Source of the DNA: Rostratula benghalensis
Lineage: Eukaryota > Chordata > Aves > Charadriiformes > Rostratulidae
Direction: 5' to 3'
Assembly: GCA_013399305.1 (NCBI GenBank)
Contig: VXAI01000021.1
Location: 1,163,215 to 1,227,214, forward strand
DNA length: 64,000 nucleotides
The notes under the pieces are model-generated. The model worked only from the letters and a program-made list of their open reading frames with translations, ran no database searches and was not told where the DNA came from. Positions 22,574 through 36,800 of this stretch are shown here, piece after piece (within the stretch, counting starts at the first letter, position 1; every line of letters begins with the position of its first letter). Position numbers and translations under genes: made by a program.

Positions 22574-25500
22574 GTGAGCAGGCAGGTTTGGGGGGACCTC
22601 TGCAAAATCGAGGTGAAATGTTGCCTTTCCTGTCCCTGCTCTGAGAGGGTGGGATTTTCCCACCCTGTTTTTCATGCGCGGAGGGCAAGCAAAGCCAACT
22701 GCCAGGGTTATCATTGCACCCTGGGTGGTTATCACTGGCCACCAGCGTCGCCCCCCTCTCTGCTGATAGACTGCTGGTTTCTCAGGGCTGTCACACTGCT
22801 GTAGCTCTTTCACAACCCAGCAGCCGCCTCAAACCAGAAAGGAAAGGTTCCTGCCGGCAGAATGGGTGTGTTTCCAGCAAAAAGGTATTTGCTCCTGTCT
22901 CCTTGCAGCAAAAGAGGGAGGATGGACCTGCTGCACTTGTTCCTGGGAAGGTGGTCAGTCTGCAGGGGGTATCAGTGAGGATATGAAACCACAAGGCTTC
23001 AGTGGAAGTATGTGTGAGACCTGAGGATCTGCGCTGCAAAGCAAAAGTGGTTCTATGGACCCTTTTTGTCAGCTTTGGAAGCAAATTCAAGGGAAGCCTT
23101 TTGGCACCTGCTCTCAGAGCTGATGAGAAACAGTGAAAAATGGGGAACGCTTCTGCTGGATGTTTTTGAGTTGTATGTGCTTGTTGCATTTTCACTTTTT
23201 CAAAACTTGCAAACTTAAAAAATAATAATGATCTGTATTTAGTTCAAAGAGGCCTAGTGGCTTGCAAAGAGTGTAATTAAAAGGTGATGCCTTATTTTGG
23301 GCCGCATGTCAAACTTAAAATTTGTCCAAATATCAGTATTTTGGAACCATTGTTTGTAGTGGCTGTACATTGTTCTCTCTTCCAAATAGCAGAATGTGTC
23401 ACTTGGAGAAAGTCAAAAGAGGCTTGGTACCAAAGGTGTTTAGAGGAGATGCTAAGGCACAGCTGCCATGGGTGGCAAAAATCACATTATTGCCTTTGGC
23501 AGGATTTTAGACTGGTATTTCTTAGTAATCTGAACTAACTGTTGTTGCACTTAGCGTTTTGCTGGGGTGAATTGATATACGTGAAGGATCAGCAGGTGCC
23601 ACAAATTAGGTTATTTATAAGCAGAAAGTGCTATAGTTTGGGTATGTTTAGTCTCTGAAACGGTAATTCTCCAGCAAGAGCTATTAGTCTGCTCTGGAAG
23701 AAAATGTCATATACTGGGGATTATGTTGTCACCTGACTGTCATATTGACACAGGGATAGCTGCCTTGTGTTTCCATATTGTAAAGGCACAAAATGCTGAA
23801 ACTTTATCTGGGGACCTAGGAGTAGCCTCACATCTTGTATTTTCCAGATTGATTACAATAGAGTTGGAGCTGGTTTTAACTGTCCTACTGTGGTGGTGCT
23901 CCTGTTGCAGGTCTGCCACTGGTTCTGCTGCAAGGACCCCTTAGAGCCAGGGGTCATCAGAAAAGTTCCCTCTCCAGCACCTGGACTTGCTCTGAGCAAC
24001 ACAGAGGGTAATGTGCTTTAGGCACTAAAGCACCCCATGCTTTAGGCAGGGATGGGACAGAAACACAGACAGCGGAGAGAGAAACCAGCACATACTACTT
24101 AGAGTAGTACAAGACTCAGCTCTTTGCACTCTGTAATAGGAAATAACAGCCAGTAGTAAGCAATGGGACTAGCATTACCATTGCAAAGAGCAAAGCATAG
24201 AATATCATCCCTGCCCAAAGCCACCCTTGAAGCTGGCAACCCTCATAGCTGCACATGCATACTCTGCAGAGAGGGGTGGGACTGCACGGGTGTGCTGCGA
24301 GGGCATCAGTCCTCTGGGCTTTCCTCATGTGATGGGAATTTCATCCACAGACAGTGGCCAAGAGACCGTGGGTTGTGTAGTGTCATGTGCACTCATGCAA
24401 GAGAGAAAAAGAGCTTTACTGTCTTTAAGTGTCCAGGCTTTGTCTTTTTCTGTGCATTTTGGGGTCCTCACAGTGGTCCTTGGATGATCAGGCTGTCTCC
24501 TTCTGTGTGGGGCTCAGGAGTACCCGTATACACCTCAAAGCTGGGTGTGTACTCAGAAGGAGCTGCTGCCTTGTCAATCCCTTCCTGACAACCTTCTTTT
24601 CCAGCTGCTGGGGTTGTCCATTGCAACGCTGAGCACAGTCACTCACTATGGGCTCCGTTTCACCCTCCTCAGCAACATCTCCCTGGAGAGCAATGCCTAC
24701 AGGGTCATCCACCACACAGGTAGGTTGTGGTCGCACCCCAGTGAGACCTTTGGTGAGCCCAGGACACAGATCAGCTAAAAGAAATGCAGAGGCATCACAG
24801 AGGGAGGCAAGGGCTGGCTTTTGAAGGATGCACTAGGAGTGATGCAATCCCACAGAAAATTTTTTTCTGTATTGGACCCACGTGCCTGGCACCAAAGGGT
24901 GCTGTGGGAGCACAGGGTCCTCAGGTACTGCTGGTTTCACTCCTGTTCCTCTGCTCACCATCTCCCCATCCTTCCCCTGCAATGCAGTGCAAGCTTAAGG
25001 GGAGCTGAGCCATAGATGGACCCAGAGGTGCAGTGCCCTGGAAGTGTGGGGAGAGGGGCTCTTACAGGAGTTGATGCAGAACATAGGAAATTGCGGGTGG
25101 GAGGAGAAATGCAGGGAAACACCTGGTTTTGCAGGAAACATGGGGTTTTTTTCTATACACAACAGAGAATAAACTGGGTCTTGATTACAAGGGTAGAGCA
25201 AAGAGATAACAGCCCAGTGATCACAAAACTGAAATATTCTGCTTGCTACTGCTGCACCTGTATCTCCTGCTTCTCCCAAGCTGTAGTCTGGGCTTAAACA
25301 TGTTCATACCCTCTCTAGATCCCACTTCTCAATTTCAGTTTAACAAGGTAAATGTAAGAACTATGTTAGTCCGAAGCTGACATACAGCCCTCCCCCCTTC
25401 CTAAACACACCAAGGGTTATATGGACTATAATGTTATATATATGCAGCCTATATATGCAGCCTGGCAGGCTCTCCCTTCCCCAGCCACCCCTCTCCAGCA

Positions 25501-28500
25501 GTGCTTCCACTTGCTTTGCTTGCAGGCGCTAACTCTTTGCAGGATTAACCCTGAGTGAGGGTTGCAAAACCCTTTGCCGCGCTGTGGTCCCCAAGCCCCA
25601 TCCTGGGGTACCGGCTGTGACCCTGCCTTAGCCAGGAGGAAACCGGAGAGCGAGTGTTGCACCAGATTAGCAGGGCACAGAGTCCCTACAAGGGGCTGTG
25701 GGACAGCTGCCGTGCATCAGCATCCCCCGTTCAGGGGATCCTTATCGGAGCGCTGAAATAATTGACAGCTTGTGGTCTGTTGGGAGGACCAACACCCCCT
25801 TCAGGGTGATTTCCTCAGCTGGAGCTGTGGGAACTGCTCAGAGTAGTCTTTCTGCAGAGTAGCCCCGCTGCACAAGCAAAGTGTACACAGATGAGAGGTA
25901 TTGAATAAATTATAAAACAATTTCAGTTCTGCAACCTGGTCCTCTTGAAACAGCTCCCTGAAATGCACTTTTTGGCACCTTTCTGGGCAAAAGCATCAGA
26001 ACAGGCCTCTGTTAGCCCTAAAGTCTTGGTGTCTGACCACAGCTCCCATATGCAACTTCCTTCCAGCTTTCTACTTTGGGATCTGTCTCAGCATGACCCT
26101 GATCCTTGCAGCCCTGCTGAGCTCTGCTGCCACGGTGCGGGAATCGCAGTGTCTCACCGCCATGGTGAGTATTGGAAGGGACTGGCTGGGAGGGGGGGGT
26201 TGTCACCCTTAAAATGCAGTACTGGGGACTGTTTCATCTTGTGCCTGGGAGCCTGCACGCCTGGGGAAGGACATCCTGTTGCTCCACCCTGTGCTGCAAG
26301 AGGACATTTTTTGTAAAAGGCGTGACCTTGCAGAGGTCTTCCAGCTGAGGATTGCATCCTTCTGCACCTTGTTTTTTTTTTGCCAAGGTACTGTATATCT
26401 AGCTTTCAGAGTGGGGTCCAAGGGAGGTGCTTATCTTCCAAAGGAATTGCAGTGATGGCAATGCCCAGCAGTTTTTTGTTTGGTTTGGTTTTTTTTTCTC
26501 ACCAGCTCAACATGTGGGTTCCTTCCCACCTCATTGCAAATATCTGTCACAGTGGTGATGTAAGGTTTGAGCTGGACCTCAGCTTCAGGCTCCAAGGGGA
26601 GAGGGTGGAGTGGTAGCGCAAGCGCTGAAGTGCCACCTTTCTCCTCTTCATCATCCACAGCAAAGTGCCTGTTTGGGCCCAGACCATGCCAACATTGGTA
26701 AAAGGGACTGTGAGCTCAGCTCTCTTTAAAAGCACAGCCTGCACACAGGGCTTGATCTGTATACAGCAGCTTAATATAAAATAACTGCATTGCTGTCATA
26801 CATAAACTAGCTTTCAAGAAATATGTCTAATCTAGGTAATTTGGAAAAATAATACTGGGGGTGGAAATGAGGAGTGGACAGCTTTAAAACTTAGTGTAAA
26901 CTTTAAAACTTAGCTACTGAAGTTAATGTTTTCCCTCTCTGTCTGAGATGTTCTGACAGGCCTGAGTGACACAGTTCCCATGAATACTGCTAGCAGAGTA
27001 TGTGTTTTTGCTGAAGTATACTTTAGTGTGTGCCTGCAATTACCACATCTAAAACAACAGATGGGTACATTCACACTATGAGGTTGTCAGAGCTGCCTGA
27101 AAATATAGTTGAACTTCTCTGTAATTTTTATTTGTTTGCCTTACTCCATGTGTACTATGGTTTGGGACATGCCACTAGGTAAAAGAGATTGTTAAAATTA
27201 AAGCTATTTCCTGAAGGAATTGGTTGAAGGAAAACATATACAGCAAATTCCAGCATTGCTGTTCTTTCTCCAAGGGCCACCTCACACTACTCTCCTTTCC
27301 CCTTGCCATGGGTGTGAGGATGAGCAGGTCCTTTCTTCCAGCCCCTTGCCAACTCATTGGTTACACCAACCAGCCCAGAGGTTTGGTGTAACAGAGCCAA
27401 GCTCTGGACACCAGAGAAACCCCTGGCTGGAAGAAACCCCAAACCCTGTGGCTCCTCAGGCACCCTGTTCATTTGCTTTAGCATTCACAGTTCGGATATT
27501 CTGAGGAAGGTGGTCGTCTTCATTTTGGACCTCTGATAATACCATTGCAGCGAAGACATGATATCATTGCCTTGTGGGAAGAGGAGGAAGGGTTCAAGGT
27601 GCTTTCCCCGGGGCTGCGGCAATGAGGCATCCATCCCGCTCTGCTCACTGCAGGGGATAACGGGATCCCCCTTGGTGTCCTTTAAGCTCAGTTTCCACCC
27701 TCTCCGACAGCGTGAGGGGCTCGCAGGACGTGTGAAGGTGCAGGGCAGGCTGCTAGGGGAGAGAGGGCAGCTCGTACCCCGGCGAGGGGCCGCTCCACCG
27801 CGGCACTTCCGCGGCAGCGGCCGGCCCTGCTGCGCCTCCGCCGCTGGAGGGGGCCACGGGCCCGCCGAGCTCTGCTTCCCCCCCAGCCCGGGCCGCGGCA
27901 CTCGGCACCGGGAGATGCAAGGGAAACGCTCCGGGTATGGGAGCAGACACCGTAACCACTGCTGGCGCGGTGGGATGTCCCCAGCCCTTCAGAAATTGAC
28001 GGGGGGCCCTGGGAAATACCCAAGAGCTGGTTATCAGCAACCTGATTCTCTGCTCCTCCTTGCTCAAGCAGCCCATCAGCACCTTACATCACACAGGGGA
28101 CCTTTGCTTATGCCTAGAAATTGTGCCCCCTGTCCTCACTGTCAGTATCTTACAGCAAGGGCAAGCCCGCCCCTTATTTCCCCACCAGTTCCTACCCCCT
28201 CCCAAGGCTCGTCTTTAATCTCTGATCCGCAAGGGAGGAAAGCGGGCGAGGAGAGCCAGCCTCTGAGGCTGCGGTGAGATGTAATCACAGGGAGGAGTGG
28301 GGTTCAGCCCTGTGGGGCTCTGAAACTTGTTATCGGTGTCAGGTCCTGCCCCGCTGACACCTGCTGGCACAAGTGATCACCACCCCCCTCCTCCCCGGCT
28401 TGTAGCTTTTTTTTGTCACTCATTAATAGAGAGGATTTTTCACCTTCTCCCGCTATTGATTTTTAAAGGACTTTTCCTTTCCTCCAAAGCATGTGTCTTG

Positions 28501-30805
28501 TTTAGAGAACCGTTTAATTCACTCTTTAATCAAAGAGGGAAGAGACCAGATTATTGGTGCCTGACATCTGTGGCTATATAGGAAACCGAGCTATGCTCAG
28601 GGAATGCCCACATCGATGTGGCTAATCCACCACAATACCACTTGGTCAACCGGCTGCTTAGGGGAAATACTAGCCAGATGGGCTTAGAGGAGCATTGCCC
28701 TGGCCACTGACCTGTTGGGCAGATCCTGTCTCCCCGTGCCTCAGTTTCCCTACTGACTTTTTTGGGGGTCTTTTTAAGTTATAAATACTCACCCTGTCTG
28801 GCTATTGTTTACAACTCACTTATCTCAGGAGCTTGTCTTGTAGCTACATTGACAGCATCACCGGACCAGACACATGCCACTGTGCCTCTACTGATGCTTG
28901 TAAGGAAGCTGGTTTCTAGAGAGTAACTGAGAACTTGATAAAAAATTATGTTCTAAAATCCTAGACTATTATCCCCAAAGCTCCTCTTAAAGAGGGAGAG
29001 TAGTGACAGATTTATTGACTGTCCTCCAGTTCTGGCAAACCCTGCTTTTTGGTGATCCATGGTCCATCATGCAGTCTGTTCTGGATGTAAACATCCTGCA
29101 GCTCTCACGGCCCCCGAAGGCCACATCGCTATTGAAGGGGAGGAGAAGGAAGGAAAACTGTAGTTTTGCTTATACTGCTTATACAAAGGAAAGGCGCTGG
29201 CTCCAGTGGGGTTTGAGGCACAGTGAGCTGTTATCTGCTTGGGCAGAGAGAGGAGGTGAGGGGATATTCAAAAAAAAAAAAGAAAATCAGGGAGCAACAT
29301 GGCAACCAGGATACCCCAGCTGTAATTCTTGTACCTGAAATTTCCAACCTAAAAAAATGCTCATCTAGAGCAAAATTTGTGCTCAGGGTGCAGCTGCAGT
29401 TCCAAGCACCAATACTAAACAATTTCTGTGCTAAAAAAGCCTCAGTGAATGCCTGTTATAACCCAGTTTTTGACCAAGAGTGAATGATGTGCCAGTAGGG
29501 CTAGCACACAGTACAGGCCATTTGCTTTACTGCTCCCAGAAGTGTCATTGCAGGCAGCCCTTAATAACACCACAGTGCACTTCAGCATCTTGCTTTCACG
29601 ATGAATTTGTCTCCTGTGCTCTCCCCCGTGGTGCAGCCCTCCTGAGTGAGGCACCCGTGTGCCAGTGCTCCCCAGGGAGCCGGCGCAGGCAGAGCCAGTG
29701 TGCTCAGTTGGAGCCAAGGATGGATTCCTCCTTCAGACTGAGATCACTGGCTCGTGTTCGCTATGAGGAAAGGCAAAAATATCACATGCTTTTAAATAAA
29801 CTGGGTCATGGAAGGGGTGGATGCAATCTGAAATTAGCTTCCCCCTTCCCTGACCACAGGCTGTGAAGTCTGGCAGGGATCTGGCCACAGCAATGGCCTC
29901 CATGGCACCAAAAGCAGCTGGAGCTGAGTAGGGTACCAGTTGGCTCGTTCCTGGGAGTGCAGAGGTTTGGGAGAACTACTAAACCCAGTCTGAGTTAAAG
30001 GATCCCTCCTTCATCCAAAGCAGACCCCCTTAACCAAAGGGGGAGCATCAGAAAGGTGAATTAAAAGACACACCGGGCAACAGACATGACACTGCTTCTG
30101 CAGATTCTGCCAAGTCTCTTGAAGACAAATTGTTCCTTGCAGCAAGGATGGAGACAAGGTCATTCATAAAAGAGTAATTGACGTCTGGCTGGTGACAGTC
30201 CTCCACGGGGTTGATGTGGCTGCCTCCTGCAAAGGGAGCAGGCAGCAACCAATGCCCAGCTCCAAGGGTCTGGGAGATGGTGAAGCAGCCTTGACTCTTC
30301 TGCATTTGGTATGCAAACTATGCATTGCCTTTTTCTTTTTTCCTCCAAATGTCTTCTAATGTAATTAGAAAGTTGCTCTTCCAAAAGCCTTTTGGCTGGG
30401 AAGTTAAAGAGCAGGCTATAATTCATTTATAAGATGTTTCTCGGAGCCATGTAATTGCTCCACACCAGCTGGATGGAGGGGGAGCTTCCCAAGGGGCTGC
30501 ATCTCATCTCAGTATTCCCAGAGAAGCTAGAGAGAAATAAAGGGAGACCTGATGCTGGAAGTGAAGGACTGAGATACGGGGTGGAGCTGAGAAAGGGAAG
30601 CTGAGGAGGACGATTTTAATCTTAGGCTGGAGAGATGGTCTAAATGCTGGAGCTGGTGTGGGAGAGCACAGGAAGATAAATTTAGGTGGTGCCACCAGCA
30701 TGTTGTTATTCCCTTTAGGTTCATGGTGGGTCCTCTCGATTGCATCCTTACTGGAATGATGTGAGGAAGAGCTTTCACAATGCTATCAGTGCTGGGTTTT
30801 TTCCT

Positions 30806-30848
<43 letters not shown>

Positions 30849-33800
30849 TATTTGAGCCTGATTTTGGTGAAAAAGTTGAGTTTGTTACGCTGTTTGTTTG
30901 GCAGAAAGTTGCTGGAGGAGGTGCCAAGTGCAGGGTCTGATCAAAGTGAGGAGTGACCTGAAATGCCTGGCTAATCTTACCTCCTCCCCCCCACCCTTCC
31001 AATTTGTGCTGGAGCTGCAGGGGTTGAACTGCCCACCCTGGCCAAGTTCAGGCTTGGTTGTGCCATGCTTTGGTCCCTGGCATCTTGCCCTGCATGCTCT
31101 TCCCCATCTTTGCTACTCCTACCCCTCCTTGTCACATCAGCATTTGATCAGACTTTCCTCTCCTTTAGGGTCCCATTTCTCCCGTTATCCCATTTCAGCT
31201 CCTGGCAAGGCAGCAAGTGATCTCACCACCTATATGGCCAGACAGCTGCCAAAAAAATAAAAGTAAAGGAGAGACTGGACATAAATAATTTAAGGTTTTT
31301 CGCAAGAGTGGGGAAGTGCCAATAGCATTCTTGTTCATCCTGGAGCAAAGCCCCCAAGCAGGGCATCATCTTGCCATGAGCAGAAAAAACCAGCAGGCAG
31401 CAGATGGACAAAAACCAGCAAAAGTCATTTTATTGGCATGTTCCCATTAATTTCCAGGATTTGAAGTAATACATTTTCCTTTCTTACTGCATATGGAGGA
31501 GTTTGTGGCTTTTTTTTTTTTTTTAAACCATGCTTTTTAAGAAAGTTTTTTTTTGTGAAGTAGAATTGGTAGCAGCAACAAGCTTTTTCCTTTCTTTAAA
31601 CTTGAATTAGGTAAACTTTCTTGAAATATTTAATCTTTTCAAAGTGATTTCCACTACATCATACTATTAAAATGCTCAAACAAAAAAATTAGAAACCAAA
31701 ATAAGCTGCTGTCAGCTGGGTAGTTTCCCCTGCTGCAGAACTCCATGTTGGAAGAGGGGCAGTTTCATGGAAAAACTTGTAAAGGCAGTAATTTTCGTCT
31801 GGTGCTTATTCATCATCTTTTGCTATTCCAAGACTAAGCTGTGGATTTATATTTGATGAGTCCATTTGGTCTTCAAACGCTTTACAGGCACTTTTTTTCT
31901 TATTTTTAATTTTTTTTTTGGTTTTTTCTAATGTGAACAAGATCCTTTGGTCCAGCTGTCATAACAGGCAAGCGCTGTTTACATCATGTGTGTGTGTGTG
32001 TGTGTGATTAGATTTGTTCAAACACATCTAACTTCCAGCTCTGCACGCCTAGGGAAGAAGGCAAAAGTCAAGCCGCCTCCTGTGTCATTGCCGTTATTGT
32101 TTTGACACTTCAGGGTCAGTTGCTGGCCTTGATTATATTTCTGTCTAAATTCTTTAGTCTAACTGGGATGGTGCTGATTTAAGGAAGGTGGCTTGGCCGT
32201 GCAGCTGCCACTTTTGTGAACGGGGTCAAGTCCAGCTCCTTTCCCAGAGCAGGTTGTTCCACATCCCAGTTACTCGCTTCATTCTGGACTGCTTGTGTGG
32301 GTCTTCCCCCTATTGATAGCTGTTCTAAACCCAGGGGATTCAACCCCATGAGTAAGCAGGAGATATGCTGGGGCTCCTGCTCCAGAAGAGGAACATAATG
32401 TAAATACAATGAGGGTTTTTTTGGTTGGTTGGTTTTTTTACCTCTGCAGGAGGCCAGGTCCTTTTTGATTGATCCCTTCAAAAAGCCACAGTGTAATTAG
32501 AGGACTCCTGATGAAGGATCACATTATTACCTATCTAATTTCTTTTAAGTAACCAGAATTGTGAAGGTTATTTAAAGAAGGTGATGCTTAGCTCCAGCTT
32601 TAACTAAACTTGCCCAAGCGAGCATATTAAATACATCCTGATGGTGTTTTCACATGGATGTTTTTCTCCCCTTGCTGTAACTGATTGTATTTTTCCTCTT
32701 TATCTTCAGGGATTTTTCTGTTTTGCTTTGGCCTTCTGCGGATTGGTCCCAGCTGCCTGCTGGAGATACACACACAGCACAGAGGTAAGCATCGGCTGCT
32801 AGGAAATACCAGCAGCATCTTGTCAGATGGAGACTTTTTTGCCTCTTGGATGGAATTATCTGAAGGGAGAAGCCAGACAAACCCTCACACAGTGCAAACG
32901 CGTTGTCCTGAAAGCAAAACAAAGTGCAAGCCTAATTTTAAATAGCTTTGGGATTTCTTTTTTTTTTCAGGGGATGTTTTGGTTTGGTTCAAGTTTTTTT
33001 AGTTGAGATGCTTGATTTTTGAAAAGTCATTTCTAGACAACTCTAATTCCTGCTAACGTCAAGTGGGAGCCTCTAGACAAAGGCAGTGGCAGGTTGTTAC
33101 TGTTCAGGTTGTCTCTGGAAGTGACCAGGAGAAACACCCAGAAGGTGTGTTTATTAACAGGCAGCAGTGATACAGTAAAAACACTAGAGTGAAAAATGGT
33201 GGCTTGGGTCTCCATCACACTTGACCAGAAAGAGAAGATTGTACGAGGTTGGATTTGCCAGAAAGTTGGGGTTTGAATCGTTAATGTGGAGCTTGCTGGT
33301 GGTGTGGTAGGTGGTGTTAGAGATGCAAGGTACTGGTGAAACCAAGGGAAGGCAGCCCCACACATCTCAGTGGGTACCCCTACCCTGCCTCTGGCCTGAC
33401 CTTAGGGCCGGGGTAGCAGGCTGCTGGGGAGAGCAGAAATAGGGCTTAATATTAAGCAGCCTAAAGAAGCTTAGGATTTTTTTTAACCCTTTCTTAATCT
33501 GATATAATTTGCTTTTTGTATATTTATTTCTCTTCTCATTCAGAGGAATTTGTTGCTGCTTGGCCTTAATTTCCCCTCATGCATCCCTGCACAATAAAAA
33601 AACAAACAAACAAAAAAACAGGAGATTTAGGTGTGTAAAAAAAGTCATGATTCCTATTGTTTGAAAGCAGAACATGGATTTTTTAGGCAAGTATCTCAAT
33701 TATCTAATAGTAATTCAGATAAGAGTTTGGGACTGTGATAGATGTTTCATGCAGCTGCTCAGTCTCCATCTCCATGTTGCTCCTACCCAGCCCCAGGCAC

Positions 33801-36800
33801 AAGCCACAACCTGCAATGCTCTGGCCAGTGCTGAGGATATGCGTGATGTGAAACATCACCCCAATAAATGAGGGTCGTGTTGATGCTGCCATCTCATCTC
33901 TGTAGGGTTACAGATGTTGTGGGGGATCAAAGACCAGTGTGTTGGGAAAGAGCATCTGAAGGGATTTCATTCTCTGCTGGCGGAACGCTCCAGCAAAACC
34001 CCAGAGACTGGATCCATGCTAGGACTGCAGCAATTGCACTTCCCAGGGTCAAGATGCCCTGTTCCATAATGTTTCAGTGTCCCATGCAAAAATTAAAATC
34101 CATTCCTTTTGGAAGAAGTCTAAAAGGCACAGTCAAGGTTAAGGGGAGAGTTAAGGTCCTGCTTCTGCAGGAAGTTTGTCCAGAGCTAACGAACAGCCAC
34201 AGTAGTAGAAAATCCTTTGAAATATGCAGATGGCTACGCTGGATCAGACCAAAGGTGCCCACTCTCAGACAGGTACACCCACTGTTGGCCAAGGTAGGAG
34301 CATAAAAACCCAGTGAACACAAAGCAATGCTTTTACAGATGTCAACACCTTGTGGCTCAGCTGCCTGCTGGTGGAACCTGTCAGTGCCTTTGCCTTTAAT
34401 GCTCTTGGTGGATTTTCCCTCTGTGAATTAGTCAAGCAGCTTTGGAAACATCTGGGAGAGTGCTGATGGCAGAGCAGCATCTTTTATCTCTTCACTGGCC
34501 TGTTCAGTCAGAGCCAATTCAGTCAGAGCTGAAACATCCATGAAAAGGAGTCTTTCCACAGCCTCTGCATATATTTCCCCTGGTTTCATGCATAACTATC
34601 AAAATGTATTATTTTCACATTAACAATTTATTATGGAAACAGTTCTGTTTGCTTGGCCAACACAAAAGGGAGGCCTCGCGCACAGTTTCCACTGCCTTCT
34701 GCAGAAATTTGTAATGAGAGATTGAAACTAAAGCTATGTTAGTGAAGGATAAATGGCACCAGAAAGTGTGCGTCGTTGATCTTGTGAAATTGCGTTATCC
34801 AGTAGGGTGTAAAAAGGCTGAAAGAAAAAATTGTATGTTGGGTTAATACAGGGATGTACCATTCGGAAAAATATTTTGCTGAAAATGTTTAAAGGAGAAA
34901 GGCTTTCTCTGTGTTTCTCTTAATCACTACATCTGGTTTTACTTCAAATTATTTTCCTGGGGTTTTTTTGTTTTGTTTTGAGTGCCCTGCCCATAAGTGC
35001 ATCCATGTGTTATGGTTAACTTAGCAGTTGGTTGGGTTTCCTTAAACAAAACAGTTTCCACGAGGCAAAATGAAGGGTTTTTTGTAAAATGTTTACTTTT
35101 TCGGTAAGGAAACAAGCAGTGTTTCTGACAACAGAAAAAATAAAATACTGTTAGAGATAGTCTTGGGTTTCTCTGCTTTCTAAAATGCAAAGGGAAACAG
35201 GGAATATAAATGAGGGAAGATTTAATTAGCAGTGTCGCTTACAAAACACATGGAAATTTGGTTTTGCCTGAAAGGTAACCTGTCTCACAAGTGAGAGAAA
35301 TGCAGATGTGAGAGAGAAGTGCAGATGTGACTGCCCCCACAGGACAGAAATACAGGTAGTGCAGTGGCACAGAAAACCAAATGGAGCTGGGGTAAGACTC
35401 CTGAAGTTTCATTACAGAGACATTTTTTTGTCTGCTTACTCAAAGTAAAGAGCAGAATCAAAGCAGGTGTCCTCCCCCAGCCTACACCCATGTCCATACT
35501 GTCAGATAGAGTTAATTGTGGTAATATGGGGGGGAAAAATAAAACTCCACCAAATTGACAGGTGTCTTGTAAGCCTAATGGGATGTACACAACCCTCAAG
35601 AAGGGAGTTTGTAGATATAAAACTGAATATGGATGAATATGTCCATTACATGTGCCTGAATCAGCACCTCTGAGAGGACTGAGGTACTACTGCTCCTGCA
35701 TTCATGGCTAAAACAAAAAATTTGCATCTTTCCAATGTGAAATACTTTGAATTTCCAGTGAAAGGCCATGCAGAAAATCAGTCTGTTCTGTTTGGAAATG
35801 CCAGCTGGGAGCTGGGAGCTGGCATAGGTAGATCCCATCCTCTCCCTCCCTACTGCCAAATGCAGTAATGAAAGTGGAGCTCTCCCCTCCCTCTGCAAGC
35901 CAGGAGATGGGAGGCCCTCCTGCACCAAAACAGGGAAGATGGTCTCAGTGGTTTACTCCTCCTGATTTTAAAAAAAATATATCTATATTTCCTTCATAAA
36001 ACAGATCCCTCTTACAGAAAACCAGCTAAAATAGAAAAAGCCCAGTTTTCAGTTGAAAGATTGTTTTGATGGTTGTTTTCAAGAAGCGGTGGATAGAAAT
36101 GTCATTTGAACATGACGAAAGCAAGATGCTCGTTTTGCCTTTGTGACTCCTTTAGTGGCCTACTGGCCTCTTTACGGAACTTATTACAGAGAAGCTACAA
36201 AGGACAGGAAAAAAAGAAGAGTTATTTGCAAGTATTCTATATTCTTAGACATTGGCACAGTAAACAAAAAGTGAATCTTCTAGTTTCCCATTTTTTCTGC
36301 ATTTGTGGCCTTACATAGCTCCTAAACAAATTCTTTCAGAGAGATGCATGTTTTAAGTTCAAGTTACCTGCATGCTAAATAGACTCAGTGTCACCTGTCT
36401 TTATTCTCAAAGTAACATATACCTGACATGCAAAAATCTTCAGTCTCAAGTTTATAATGTTTTAACCTAAAAGGTTGATCCTTCTATTTAGCATTGTAAT
36501 TATTGTTTATTCCTGCTCTATTGCCCCATCCATATGGTCAGTTGATGGGTTTTGTGAGGTCCAGACCTCTTCTGTGCTGTCTTCTCGGGCAGCTTTGCAT
36601 TCATCAGTCTGTGTTAAAGTACTCATGAACAAAATGGGGTAGAGCAAATTGCAAGAGTAACATCCCAGATCCTCTCCTTGTCTCACCAGCGTGTATAATG
36701 CAGCCTTTCTGTTAGGGTCTACCCCCAGTTTACAAAGAAATACTTTGCTTCTTAGCCAAGTTGCCAACAGAAAAGGTGCTGCTGTCACTTGCAGAGGTAT

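Larger units (their letters stand above)
26165..32709 (+). other. TSPAN32 intron 3
   Basis: This is a 6.5-kb intron containing a CpG island at about 27690-27985, a T39 run at 30809 and a (TG)10 microsatellite at 31987. The island is the only part whose composition differs sharply from the rest. Confidence 0.8.

Noticed and set aside
24488..24736. 82-codon minus-strand frame across TSPAN32 exon 2
   Set aside because: It is the antisense shadow of a well-supported exon.
27558..28277. 239-codon plus-strand open frame over the intronic CpG island
   Set aside because: It has Arg/Gly/Pro-rich, composition-driven sequence with no domain; minus-strand frames are open over the same DNA. The island itself is kept as the finding.
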